Source: Hymenobacter sp. J193 (lineage in GTDB: Bacteria; Bacteroidota; Bacteroidia; Cytophagales; Hymenobacteraceae). From it: DNA of 64,000 bases. Below the pieces are notes generated by a model. It made no database searches. It had not been told where the DNA came from and worked only from the letters and a program-made list of their open reading frames with translations. Positions 28,304-37,227 of the stretch are shown here, in pieces. The stretch spans positions 4,549,001-4,613,000 of the forward strand of contig NZ_JAJONE010000001.1 in assembly GCF_024700075.1 (NCBI RefSeq). Reading direction: 5' to 3'. Positions within the stretch are counted from its first letter, which is position 1. Each line of letters begins with the position of its first letter. The position numbers and the translations under genes are program-made.

Positions 28304-29302
28304 ATGGAACAGACGAATGATAATGGCGCCCTGCAGGCGCCCCTTGGCTCGGGATTCACGGCGGCCTCCACGGCCCGCGAGGTAATAAAGGGAATAAGCC
28401 TGGCCGGCAAAGTGGCCATCGTCACGGGCGGCTACACCGGCATCGGGCTGGAAACCACCAAAACCCTGGCGGCCGCGGGGGCCACCGTCATCGTGCCCGC
28501 CCGCAGCCTGGACAAGGCCCGGGAAAATCTGGCCGGCGTAGCCCATGTGGAGCTGGCTGAGCTGGACTTGATGGAACCGGACTCCATCGATGCCTTTGCG
28601 GCCGCGTTTCTGGCTTCGGGGCGCCCGCTGCATCTGCTCATTCATAACGCCGGCATCATGTTCGTGCCGCTACGCCGCAACAGTAGGGGAATTGAGTCGC
28701 AGCTGGCTACCAACTACCTGGCGCCATTTCAGCTCACTGCCCGGCTATGGGACGCGCTCCGGCAAGCGCCGGGGGCCCGGGTCATCAATGTGTCCTCGCA
28801 GGGGCACCAGTTTGCGCCCTTCGACTTTGATGACCCGAATTTTGCGCACCGCGAATACGAAACGCTGCAGGCGTACGGCCACTCCAAAACCGCGCTCAAC
28901 CTCTTTACGCTGGAGCTGGATAAGCGGGCCCGGGCGTTTGGCGTCCGGGCGTACGCGGTGCACCCCGGCAATATCTGGGGCACGGAGCTAACCCGGGAGG
29001 CGCCGCTGGAAATACTGCAGCAGTTTGGCTTCTACGATGCTCAGGGCCAGGTGGTGCCGGAAGTAATTGCCTCGCTGAAAACCATTCCGCAGGGTGCGGC
29101 TGCTACCATTTGGTGCGCGACGAGTCCGTTGTTAAACCACATCGGCGGCGTGTATTGCGAGGATGCGGATATTGCTTCCCTGGCGCTGGAGGCGGGAATG
29201 TCGGCCGTGGTAAAGCCCTATTCCGTTGATGCCGCTGCCGCCCACCGGCTGTGGGCACTAACCGAAGAGCTGACGGGCATCCCATTCAACGTAGCGGAAT
29301 AA
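28304..29302 (+). CDS. SDR family oxidoreductase (retinol-dehydrogenase/WWOX-like)
   Basis: A 332-residue SDR. After an N-terminal extension of about 30 residues (ASTAREVIKGISLAGK) come VAIVTGGYTGIGLET (cofactor motif), LHLLIHNAGIM, NVSSQGHQF with the catalytic Ser, and YGHSKTALNLFTLEL (YxxxK). The extension and the YSVDAAAAHRLWALTEEL tail match the retinol-dehydrogenase-like group. It follows the FabG-like gene by 33 nt and is probably cotranscribed with it. Confidence 0.9.
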   Translation: MEQTNDNGALQAPLGSGFTAASTAREVIKGISLAGKVAIVTGGYTGIGLETTKTLAAAGATVIVPARSLDKARENLAGVAHVELAELDLMEPDSIDAFAAAFLASGRPLHLLIHNAGIMFVPLRRNSRGIESQLATNYLAPFQLTARLWDALRQAPGARVINVSSQGHQFAPFDFDDPNFAHREYETLQAYGHSKTALNLFTLELDKRARAFGVRAYAVHPGNIWGTELTREAPLEILQQFGFYDAQGQVVPEVIASLKTIPQGAAATIWCATSPLLNHIGGVYCEDADIASLALEAGMSAVVKPYSVDAAAAHRLWALTEELTGIPFNVAE

Positions 29303-29886
29303 CCGGCCGTCCTTGGCGTGAATGTGCGGGTCGATAGTGCCCGGCAGGATAGAAAGAGCTTTCCTTGGCCCGGACGGCGCATAGAGCCGGCAAGGGGTGC
29401 GCCAGGAAGCACGGCCCCGGTTTCCTGGCGCAACCCTTCGGCGACGGTGCGGGCGGCATTTCTAGTGGCCTGCTACACGGCCATAATTGGGCTGATGATG
29501 AGGCCGGCCGTGGAAAGCACCGCCGCTAAAGCAGGGGAGGAAGTCAACTGCCCGGCCTCATTGGGGAAGGCCTGGAGACGCACTGGAAAACGCAAGCTAA
29601 AAATATCGACCAAATCCCGGTCCCTGGTATTGCAGGGCAAACAAACAACTTGTTACTTTGCAGTACAAAGTTCTTTTTATCGGGCTGGCCCACGGTTATC
29701 CTCCCTCATAGTCCCCACAGGTATCCTTGCAGGGCCTGGTGATAAGATTAGGGCTGTGAGGGGGAATAGGGTCTAATCGGACTGGAGGCCTCCTGACTTG
29801 CTCCAAGATAGGCTTGCCCATTCCCTAGCTTGGCCCGGTGTTCTTGTGCAGCAGCTCACCGGCTTTTCACTTTTTATTTAGCTCTC
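29303..29886. other. Gene-free gap before ABC copy B
   Basis: About 580 bp with no convincing gene. An open frame of about 150 codons on the plus strand has arbitrary composition and no features of a real protein, and minus-strand frames are short. The right part (about 29650-29800) is more A+T-rich and is the probable promoter region of the ABC operon. Confidence 0.45.
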
Positions 29887-30792
29887 ATGGAATTACAGAT
29901 TCGCCAGGTTTCCAAGAGCTACGCCAACGGCGTGCAGGCACTACAGAACATCAGCCTGAGCGTTCCGGCCGGTATGTACGGCTTGCTGGGCCCAAACGGG
30001 GCGGGCAAATCCACGCTCATGCGTATTCTGGCCACGCTGCAGGAGCCTGATGAAGGTAGTGTGCACTTGGGTTCTGTTGATGTACTGCGCCAGAAAAATG
30101 AGGTGCGCCAGACCCTGGGCTACCTGCCGCAGGAGTTTGGGGTGTATCCGAAAGCCCGTGCCGAGGACCTGCTCGACTACTTCGCCGTACTCAAAGGTAT
30201 TACCAACCGGGCCCTGCGCCGCGAAACCACCGAGGCCCTGCTGCGGCAAACCAACCTCTGGGACGTGCGCCGGCAGCAGCTGGGCGGCTTTTCCGGGGGC
30301 ATGAAGCAGCGCTTTGGCGTGGCCGTGGCGTTGCTGGGCAACCCCCGGCTGCTGATTGTGGACGAGCCCACGGCGGGCCTGGACCCGGCCGAGCGGGTGC
30401 GCTTTCTGAACCTCTTGAGCGAGCTGGGCGAGAACAGCGTGGTCATCCTCTCTACCCACATCGTGGCCGATGTGGCGGAGCTGTGCACCCACATGGCCAT
30501 TATCCACCAAGGCCGGATTCTGCTCGAAGCTCAGCCGCTGGAAGCCGTGGCTGCCCTCAACGGCCGAATCTGGCGCCGGATGGTGGAAAAAAGCGAGCTG
30601 CCCCGGCTGGAGCAGGAGCACCGCGTTATCTCCACCAAACTGCTCAGCGGCCGCACTCTGGTGCACGTCTACAGTCCGGAAGCTCCCGGCCCCGGATTTG
30701 AGTTGGTGCAGGCCGATCTGGAAGACGTTTATTTCAGCACCATGGCCGGGCACTTCGGGCAGGCTGCGGCGCAACCCAGCCAGCCAGCGTAG
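29887..30792 (+). CDS. ABC transporter ATP-binding protein, copy B
   Basis: This 301-residue ATPase starts MELQIRQVSKSYANGVQAL; an upstream in-frame start at 29830 adds 19 residues and is not needed. Walker A is GPNGAGKS, the signature is FSGGMKQR, Walker B is LLIVDEP, and the switch is LSTH. Most of its length is identical at the protein level to copy A (14906-15835), with differences mainly at the N-terminus, around residues 65-80 and 120-130, and at the C-terminus. It is followed after 2 nt by its permease/peptidase partner. Confidence 0.95.
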   Translation: MELQIRQVSKSYANGVQALQNISLSVPAGMYGLLGPNGAGKSTLMRILATLQEPDEGSVHLGSVDVLRQKNEVRQTLGYLPQEFGVYPKARAEDLLDYFAVLKGITNRALRRETTEALLRQTNLWDVRRQQLGGFSGGMKQRFGVAVALLGNPRLLIVDEPTAGLDPAERVRFLNLLSELGENSVVILSTHIVADVAELCTHMAIIHQGRILLEAQPLEAVAALNGRIWRRMVEKSELPRLEQEHRVISTKLLSGRTLVHVYSPEAPGPGFELVQADLEDVYFSTMAGHFGQAAAQPSQPA

Positions 30793-30794
30793 CC

Positions 30795-33700
30795 ATGAAG
30801 CTCGGCAAGATCTTTCGCTACGAGTTTCGCTATCAGCTAAGGCATGCTTCCACCTGGCTGTTTCTGGCCGTTCTGCTGCTGCTGCCCGTGGTGCTGACCA
30901 AAACCAGCACCCCCGCCGATGGCACCTACCACAACGCTCCGTCCTCCATTGCCTTTTTCACGGTAGGCGCCGGGGTGCTCTGGCTGCTGATGGCCGGGGC
31001 TATCAGCGGCGACGCGGCGGCGCGCGACGTGCAGACGCGCATGCACCCGCTCCTGTACACGGCCCCCGTCAGCAAGGCCAGCTACCTGGGCGGCCGGTTT
31101 CTGGCAGCCCTGGCGCTCAATTCCCTGCTGCTGCTGGCAGTGCAGGTGGGGCTGCTGATTGGTTTTCATACACCGGGAAGCCGGGAAGGCGTGCTGCTGG
31201 GTCCGTTTCGGCCGGATGCCTACCTCACGGCCTACGCCTTTCTGAGCTTGCCCCTGGCCCTGGCGGGCACGGCCGTGCAGTTTACGGTGGCAGCCCTCAC
31301 GCGCCGGCCCATCACCAGCTACCTCGGCAGCGTTTTGCTGTTCATCACCTCCCATTTCATCGTGATGATCATGGCCCATTTCGTGGGCTGGTGGGGCCTG
31401 ACCAAGCTGCTGGACCTGGCGGGCTTCGGCAGCGTGCTCAGCAGTGAGCTGGAAACCTGGACCCCGGCGGAGCAGAACACCCGCCTGTTCGTGCCGACCG
31501 GCCTGCTGCTCTGGAACCGCCTGATCTGGCTGGGCGTAGCCCTGGGTTTGCTGGCTTTCACGTACTTCCGGTTTCAAGTTGGACACCCTGTCAGCAGCCC
31601 GGCCCGCCGCTTCTGGCGCCGGCCCAAGCCCCAGCCTCCATCCCAACCGGTGGCAGCGGTCCGCAGCCCGGCTACGTTGGTGTCGGAGCCGAGCTCCTTC
31701 GACTTCGCTACGCATAGGCACCAAGCGCTGGTCGTAGCGTGGTCGTCTTTTGGGACGCTGGCCCGGAGCCGCGTCGGGCTCACGCTCGTCACCCTTATAG
31801 CGCTGGGCGCAGCATTGCTGGGGTCGGAGTTTATGCAGCAGAACACCATTCCGCTGTTGCCCACCACCCAGCAAGTCGTCGATTTTCTGACTACGCCCCT
31901 GGGCGACGTCAAAACGCCCTGGATTATCATGCCGCTGCTGCTCATGTACTTTGCCGGGGAGCTGGTGTGGCGGGAGCGGGAAGCGGGCCTGAGCGAAATT
32001 GTCGACGCGGCCCCAGTACCGGAGTGGGCTCTTTTCACGGGGAAGTTTTTGGGGCTCGGGCTGCTGGTGGTGGTGTGGATGGGCATCCTGCTGCTAGGCG
32101 GCCTGCTGCTGCAAACCATCCTCGGGTATCACCGCTTCGAAATCGGGCTCTATGTGCAGGCGCTTTTCGGGCTGCAGTTGGTAGAGTACCTGCTCTTTGC
32201 TCTGCTGGCCCTGGCGGTGCACGCGCTGGTAAACCAGAAATACGTGGGGCATCTGGTGCTGCTGCTCGCGTTGGGCTTTATGGGCTTTGCCTCCCGGCTC
32301 GGTATTCCCCACCATCTGCTGGTATTTGGGGCCGCGCCCGAGTGGTCGTACACCGATATCCGGGGCTATGGCGCCTCGCTCGGACCCTGGCTGTGGTTTA
32401 AGGCCTACTGGGCTGCCTGGGCACTGCTGCTGGCGGTGGCGGCTACCTTGTTCTGGCCCCGGGGCAAGCAGCCAAGCTTGAACTTACGGGCCGCGCTGGC
32501 GCGCCGGCGCTTCACCCGCTCCACGGCCGTAGCGGCCGCAGTAGCCGCCGGTATGGTGCTGATTCTGGGCGGGTTTATTTTCTACAATACCAACGTCCTA
32601 AACCGCTACACTACCGCTGCCGACCGCACCCGGCAGCGCGCCGAGTACGAGCGGCGCTACGCCCGGTACGCCCGCATGCCGCAGCCGGCCCTGACCAGCA
32701 CCCGGCTGCAGGTGGCGCTGTATCCCAGGCAGCAGGCCGTGACCATACGGGGCACGTACCAGCTGGTAAACCGCAGCGCCGGGCCGCTCGATTCCATTCA
32801 CCTGGCGCCCGCTCAAGGCGTAGAAACCAGCGTTGTATCCTTTGGCCGCCCGGCCACCCAGGTGCTGGCGGATAAGGAGCTGAACCACCTCATTTACAAG
32901 CTGAGCCGGCCCCTGCAGCCCGGCGACTCCCTGCAGCTCACCTTCCGGGTGCAGGCCCGGCCGCGGGGCTTCCGCCACGACGGCGTCAATGCCCTGGTAG
33001 AGCCTAGTGGCACTTACCTGATGTACCAGGATGCGCTGCCCGGCATCGGCTACCAGACGATGCGTGAGCTGCGCGACGCCGGCCCGCGCCGACAGTACGG
33101 CCTGCGCCCGCGCCCCGACATACCCTCGCTCTACGATGTGGCCGCCCGCCAGAAGTCGACGCGCGGCGACTGGATGCGGTTTGAAGCCGTGGTGGGCACG
33201 GACCCCGACCAGGTGGCCGTGGCACCGGGGAGGCTGCGCCGGACCTGGACCGCTCAGGGGCGCCGCTACTTTCACTACGTGACGGATGCGCCGATTCAGA
33301 ACCAGGCGGCGTTTTTCTCCGCGCCCTACGCCGTGCGCCAAACCCGTTGGACGTACCCGGCGGCCGGTCAAGCGGTTTCCATCAGCCTGTACTACTTCCC
33401 GGGGCACGCGGCCAACGTTGACCGGACGCTACGCAGTATCCGAGCCTCCCTTGACTATTACACCGCGCAGTTTGGCCGCTACCCCTACGGGCACCTAACG
33501 GTGGTGGAGCGGGCCGGCAACGAGGGCGAGCTGAATGCGGAGGCCAGCACCATCGACTACGGCGAGCAGTTTGCCCTGATGCGCCCCGATGACGGCCCCC
33601 GCGGGTTTGATTTGCCCTACTACGTGCTGGCCCACGAAATGGCGCACCAGTTCGGGGGCGCCTATGCCTCCGTGGAAGGCGTGCAGGTGATGTCTGAAGG

Positions 33701-34400
33701 CTTGGCGGTGTACTCCGGCATGCAGGTGCTGGAAAACGCCTACGGCTACGGGCACCTGCGTCGCTACCTGAGCTTTCTGCGCCAGTCTTACGAAGTGCCC
33801 CGCTCCCGCGCCATGGCCCCGCTGCTACGCTCCGACAATGCGTTTCTGGGCTACCGTAAGGGTCCGCTCGCGCTGTACGCCTTGGGCAGGTACATCGGCC
33901 AAGACAAGGTGAATGTGGCCATCCGGCAAATGATTGCCCGGCACGAGGCGGAAGCGGCCCCGCTAGCTACTACCCTCGACCTGTACCGGGAGCTACGGGC
34001 TGCCACGCCCGATTCGCTGCACTGCCTGCTGCGCGACCTGTTTGAAACCAACACCTACTGGAAATTGAAAACCGAGCAGGCCACCACGCGGCAGACCGCC
34101 GCCGGCACCTGGCAGGTGACGCTGCAGGTGCAGGCCCGCAAGGTAGTGGTCGACAGCACCGGCACCGAGCAGCAGCGGCCAATGAACGACTGGGTGGAAG
34201 TGGGCGTCATTGCGCCCCGCGGCAAAGGTGAAGACTACGGGCAGCCACTCTACCGGCAGCAGCACCGCATCCGCTCCGGCCGGCAGATTATCCGGGTAAC
34301 CGTGCCCCGCAAACCTGCCCGCGCCGGCATCGACCCTTACCTTTTGCTCATCGATTTAAGTTTGGATGATAATGTCACCGCAGTCAAGCTTGAGCAGTGA
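30795..34400 (+). CDS. ABC transporter permease fused to M1 aminopeptidase-like domain, copy B
   Basis: A 1201-residue protein with the same layout as copy A: two permease-like membrane blocks, the second with GELVWREREAGLSEIVDAAP, then an M1 peptidase-like domain. The zinc motif is HEMAH at 947-951, with the third ligand candidate Glu only 17 residues later (QVMSEGLAVYS), three fewer than in copy A. The catalytic glutamate is kept, so it may still bind zinc, but the spacing change could matter. It is much more diverged from copy A than the two ATPases are from each other. It forms a two-gene operon with the ATPase at 29887. Confidence 0.92.
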   Translation: MKLGKIFRYEFRYQLRHASTWLFLAVLLLLPVVLTKTSTPADGTYHNAPSSIAFFTVGAGVLWLLMAGAISGDAAARDVQTRMHPLLYTAPVSKASYLGGRFLAALALNSLLLLAVQVGLLIGFHTPGSREGVLLGPFRPDAYLTAYAFLSLPLALAGTAVQFTVAALTRRPITSYLGSVLLFITSHFIVMIMAHFVGWWGLTKLLDLAGFGSVLSSELETWTPAEQNTRLFVPTGLLLWNRLIWLGVALGLLAFTYFRFQVGHPVSSPARRFWRRPKPQPPSQPVAAVRSPATLVSEPSSFDFATHRHQALVVAWSSFGTLARSRVGLTLVTLIALGAALLGSEFMQQNTIPLLPTTQQVVDFLTTPLGDVKTPWIIMPLLLMYFAGELVWREREAGLSEIVDAAPVPEWALFTGKFLGLGLLVVVWMGILLLGGLLLQTILGYHRFEIGLYVQALFGLQLVEYLLFALLALAVHALVNQKYVGHLVLLLALGFMGFASRLGIPHHLLVFGAAPEWSYTDIRGYGASLGPWLWFKAYWAAWALLLAVAATLFWPRGKQPSLNLRAALARRRFTRSTAVAAAVAAGMVLILGGFIFYNTNVLNRYTTAADRTRQRAEYERRYARYARMPQPALTSTRLQVALYPRQQAVTIRGTYQLVNRSAGPLDSIHLAPAQGVETSVVSFGRPATQVLADKELNHLIYKLSRPLQPGDSLQLTFRVQARPRGFRHDGVNALVEPSGTYLMYQDALPGIGYQTMRELRDAGPRRQYGLRPRPDIPSLYDVAARQKSTRGDWMRFEAVVGTDPDQVAVAPGRLRRTWTAQGRRYFHYVTDAPIQNQAAFFSAPYAVRQTRWTYPAAGQAVSISLYYFPGHAANVDRTLRSIRASLDYYTAQFGRYPYGHLTVVERAGNEGELNAEASTIDYGEQFALMRPDDGPRGFDLPYYVLAHEMAHQFGGAYASVEGVQVMSEGLAVYSGMQVLENAYGYGHLRRYLSFLRQSYEVPRSRAMAPLLRSDNAFLGYRKGPLALYALGRYIGQDKVNVAIRQMIARHEAEAAPLATTLDLYRELRAATPDSLHCLLRDLFETNTYWKLKTEQATTRQTAAGTWQVTLQVQARKVVVDSTGTEQQRPMNDWVEVGVIAPRGKGEDYGQPLYRQQHRIRSGRQIIRVTVPRKPARAGIDPYLLLIDLSLDDNVTAVKLEQ

Positions 34401-34477
34401 GGCCAGATAAGCAGGGGCGGCTATGCGGCCAAAGGCCTTGCTTCAATCACGTCATTGCGCTAATGCAAACCCCTGAT

Positions 34478-35321
34478 TTATTTGCCGGCGGGCTTGGGCT
34501 TGAACACCAGCCGAAATGCCTGAAGTGCGGCAGGGTGATAGATAGTGGCGTGCGTCTCCTGCACCATCGGCTGATAATACCAGACGAGTCGGCCTTTGGG
34601 GGCGCCGCGCAGCACGGATGCCAAGCGGCGGGACTCAGGTATTTTTTCATTGTCGCGGCTCGAGGCTATGTACAGCGTTTTGGCCGGACCGGTATAGGTG
34701 CGCAGCAGGTTCTCCGCCTGGCCTGCTAACTGGCCTTTGTTCCACCACACACTCGGGTCGAAGGCCAAATAGGTGTCAAACAGCGCGGGTTCCAGCAGCA
34801 GGGTTTCCACCACAAACAAGCCGGCCAGCGACTCACCCACCAAGGCCGACTCGGCACTGGTGCGGTAGCGTTGGCGAATAAGGGGCATCAGCTCCGTGCG
34901 CAAAAATGTGCGGTAAGCCGCCGAGCCCCCGACCTTGGGCGCAATCTTCTGGTCTTCCGGATCGGTAGTGGGACCGGTGAGGTCACGTCGGCGCTGGGTA
35001 TTTTCGATGCCAACCAGGATAAAAGGACGCATGGTGCCGTTGCCGTTCAGCACTTGCACGAGCCCGGCCACGTGCAGAAAGTCTTCGCCCATCCCCCCCA
35101 TCGGGCATATACAGAACCGGCAGCCCGGCAGCAGCGGCCGAGTCGGTGTAGGCGGGCGGCAGGTACACGTTGATGCGGCGGGTTTCCCCCAGCGCAGCCG
35201 AGGCCATTGTGAAGGTTTGCCCCATCACCAGGGGCATGGGGCGGTCCTGGGCGCTGGCCGGCAAGCAGGCAACCAGGCAAACCAGGAGCAGAACCGGCAA
35301 AAGCAGCGTAGAAGCTTTCAA
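34478..35321 (-). pseudogene. Secreted alpha/beta-hydrolase (esterase-like), one frameshift
   Basis: The product has a signal peptide (KASTLLLPVLLLVCLVACLPAS in part), then NVYLPPAYTDS and LPVLYMPDGG of the esterase (IroE/Fes-like) family. Reading then leaves frame in the C7 run at 35093-35099. In the next frame it continues GEDFLHVAGLVQ, then SALVGESLAGLFVVE (nucleophile Ser in GESLAG), FDPSVWWNK and ETHATIYHPA with the catalytic His. With one C fewer it is a full 280-residue hydrolase. No ATG fits the start; TTG at 35321 is assumed. Confidence 0.75.
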
Positions 35322-35349
35322 TTTCAGGCGGAAAGAAGGAACAGAGGAA

Positions 35350-35565
35350 TTACTGCCGGCCGCGAAAGGAGGCCAGGTTAGCGCGGTAGTCGCGGGGCCA
35401 TTTGAGGGTTTCACCGTTGAAATAGGTTTCCAGTTCGACGATGTGGTTCAGGCCCACGATGCAGAAGCGGGTGATACGCCTGAAATCCGGCAGCGACCAG
35501 TAGGCCGAGGTTTGCAGGCAGCCCGGCAGGGTAAAGCTGCTCCAGAACGCGGCCCCAGTCCCCCA
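35350..35565 (-). pseudogene. LytTR-like C-terminal remnant
   Basis: The frame ends IVELETYFNGETLKWPRDYR-ANLASFRGRQ, which resembles the closing strands of a LytTR DNA-binding domain (hydrophobic strand, NGE turn, SRxYRxxL). The upstream part has no receiver domain or recognisable LytTR start and no suitable start codon, so it looks like a degraded regulator. Confidence is limited because the segment is short. Confidence 0.4.
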
Positions 35566-35704
35566 AATACCCACGGGCGAAACGGAATACCGGTAATCTG
35601 AAACACAGATTGCAAAATGTTCATCACGCTGAATGTATGCTATACCCAACGGCTGCTGACCGGTAGTAGGCAAACGCGGCCCGCAGCTCACACCGCAATT
35701 ATTG

Positions 35705-36931
35705 TTACAGGTACGACAGCCACCAATACGTGTGGCGGCGCTTATACGCCCCGTACCAGCGGCAGGGCCAATACAACACCAGCACCACCAGCACCCACAC
35801 TCCGTAGGCCCGCCACAGGCTGGGCTGGTAGGCAGCGGGCCATTGGTTGACGGCGGCAAAGGAGAAATTGACCGGCTGGCCAAAAGCCAGTCGGGTCCAG
35901 CCCAGGGCTGCGCCGCTGACCAGCGCTAGGTGACCAATGAAGTAGAAGAGAGGTACCTGCCCGAAGGTGCGAACCCACCGGGCCGGCCGGCTCGTCGCCT
36001 GCTCCGTTACGCTCAGCAGCAGCAGTGCCACGCCCAGAGTAAGGCATACAAACAGCAGGGAAGGCGGGTATTTCGTTACATTCAGAAAGGATAGGACGCT
36101 GTAGCCCACACCCCGTGGCTGAGCACTCCAGGGCGCAGGGTCGCCGTACCAGTTGGTGGCCCGCAAGACCCCAAACAGCCCCAGCGCCAACACGCCCAAT
36201 TGGCGCAGGCGCCGATTACGCACGGGCAGCGGTAGCGCAAACCAGGGCCCAAGCACGTAGCCAGCCAGCAGCACGCCCAGCCACGGACCCACCGAATACG
36301 CAACCAGTAGTGGGGGCAGCCCCCCAACAGGCAGCACAAAGGGCGGGTTGTGGAGCAGCGCCCAGCCCGCGTTGGCCGCCGTAATGGGTTGGATAACCGG
36401 CAGGGCATCGTGCCCGGCCATGATGACCACCGCCAGCACGGCCAGCACGGCGCGCGGCAGCCAAAGCAGAGCAGCTAGCAGTACCATGCTCCCGCCAATG
36501 GCCCAGATGACCTCCAGCAGTACCAAATTATACTGCCACTGCAGCACAAAGCTGATAAGCACCACTTCCACCAGGATCAGCCACAGCCCGCGCGAAAGCA
36601 GAAAACGGCTTGTGTAAGCTCGTGAGCTATGTTTTTGGGCTGAGAGCCAGATACTCACGCCCGAGAGGAATACGAAGGTGGGGGCGCAGAAGTGCGTCAC
36701 CCAACGCGTGAGAAACAGTGCGGCGGAGGCATGCGCCACATCCTCTGCCCGCACGGCCATAGGCGACCAGAACTCGCGAATGTGGTCGAGGGCCATGATG
36801 ACCATGACTATACCCCGAACCACGTCGATGGCTTGTACCCGCGCTTGGGCCGGCTCCTTGGCGGCTGCGGCCGGTTCGCCCGCAGTAGGCGCCGTTGGGG
36901 CAGGGAGAAAGGTAGGCTGCGGCACTGCCAT
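35705..36931 (-). CDS. DUF1624 / HGSNAT-like membrane acyltransferase-family protein
   Basis: A 408-residue polytopic membrane protein with about ten helices. A short Ala/Pro-rich head precedes the marker block QAIDVVRGIVMVIMALDHIREFW, which carries the conserved D and DH of the heparan-alpha-glucosaminide N-acetyltransferase catalytic domain (DUF1624). Later blocks are FCAPTFVFLSGVSIWLS and FGQVPLFYFIGHLALVSGA. In eukaryotes relatives acetylate sugars across a membrane; the bacterial role is unknown. The start at 36931 is preferred over 37003. It is on the same strand as the LytTR-like remnant and the esterase. Confidence 0.88.
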   Translation of the reverse strand: MAVPQPTFLPAPTAPTAGEPAAAAKEPAQARVQAIDVVRGIVMVIMALDHIREFWSPMAVRAEDVAHASAALFLTRWVTHFCAPTFVFLSGVSIWLSAQKHSSRAYTSRFLLSRGLWLILVEVVLISFVLQWQYNLVLLEVIWAIGGSMVLLAALLWLPRAVLAVLAVVIMAGHDALPVIQPITAANAGWALLHNPPFVLPVGGLPPLLVAYSVGPWLGVLLAGYVLGPWFALPLPVRNRRLRQLGVLALGLFGVLRATNWYGDPAPWSAQPRGVGYSVLSFLNVTKYPPSLLFVCLTLGVALLLLSVTEQATSRPARWVRTFGQVPLFYFIGHLALVSGAALGWTRLAFGQPVNFSFAAVNQWPAAYQPSLWRAYGVWVLVVLVLYWPCRWYGAYKRRHTYWWLSYL

Positions 36932-37091
36932 GAATATAGCGGGGTTTCGTTCAGGTGCGAAGTAATTGGTCAGTTGCCACGGCGCAAGCCAAAACTTCCC
37001 CAATCGATGCTTTCTTTATCCCACCTACGCTTTTTGTTGTTCCAAAAGCTTTCGTCAACACGAGTCCCGGGTGAGGATAATGTATGTACGT

Positions 37092-37128
37092 GCGCTGGCA
37101 GAGGGATATGAACCGCCTCTGCCAGCGC
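37092..37128. repeat. Perfect 13-bp stem-loop
   Basis: GCGCTGGCAGAGG (37092-37104) is exactly inverted as CCTCTGCCAGCGC (37116-37128) with an 11-nt loop. It lies about 100 bp past the DUF4132 gene end and 160 bp before the DUF1624 start, both read on the minus strand. With no T tract, a factor-dependent or mRNA-end structure is possible. Confidence 0.6.
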
Positions 37129-37227
37129 GTGTAATAGGTTGGCTAAGGCCCCGTACTGCCTGGACCAAAGGCACCTGCTTTCGGCGGAAGAAGCAACACG
37201 TTGGTACACGTTATAGGGAGTGAAGGG

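Noticed and set aside
29303..29420. Minus-strand stretch reading like the amidohydrolase motif LPGTIDPHIH
   Set aside because: It is about 15 codons long, overlaps the end of the SDR gene in part, and nothing around it resembles the rest of such an enzyme. Chance is the likelier explanation.
29318..29776. A 152-codon plus-strand frame between the SDR pair and ABC copy B
   Set aside because: Composition is arbitrary with many Arg and Ser codons, no start-context support and no recognisable structure. It sits in the likely promoter region.
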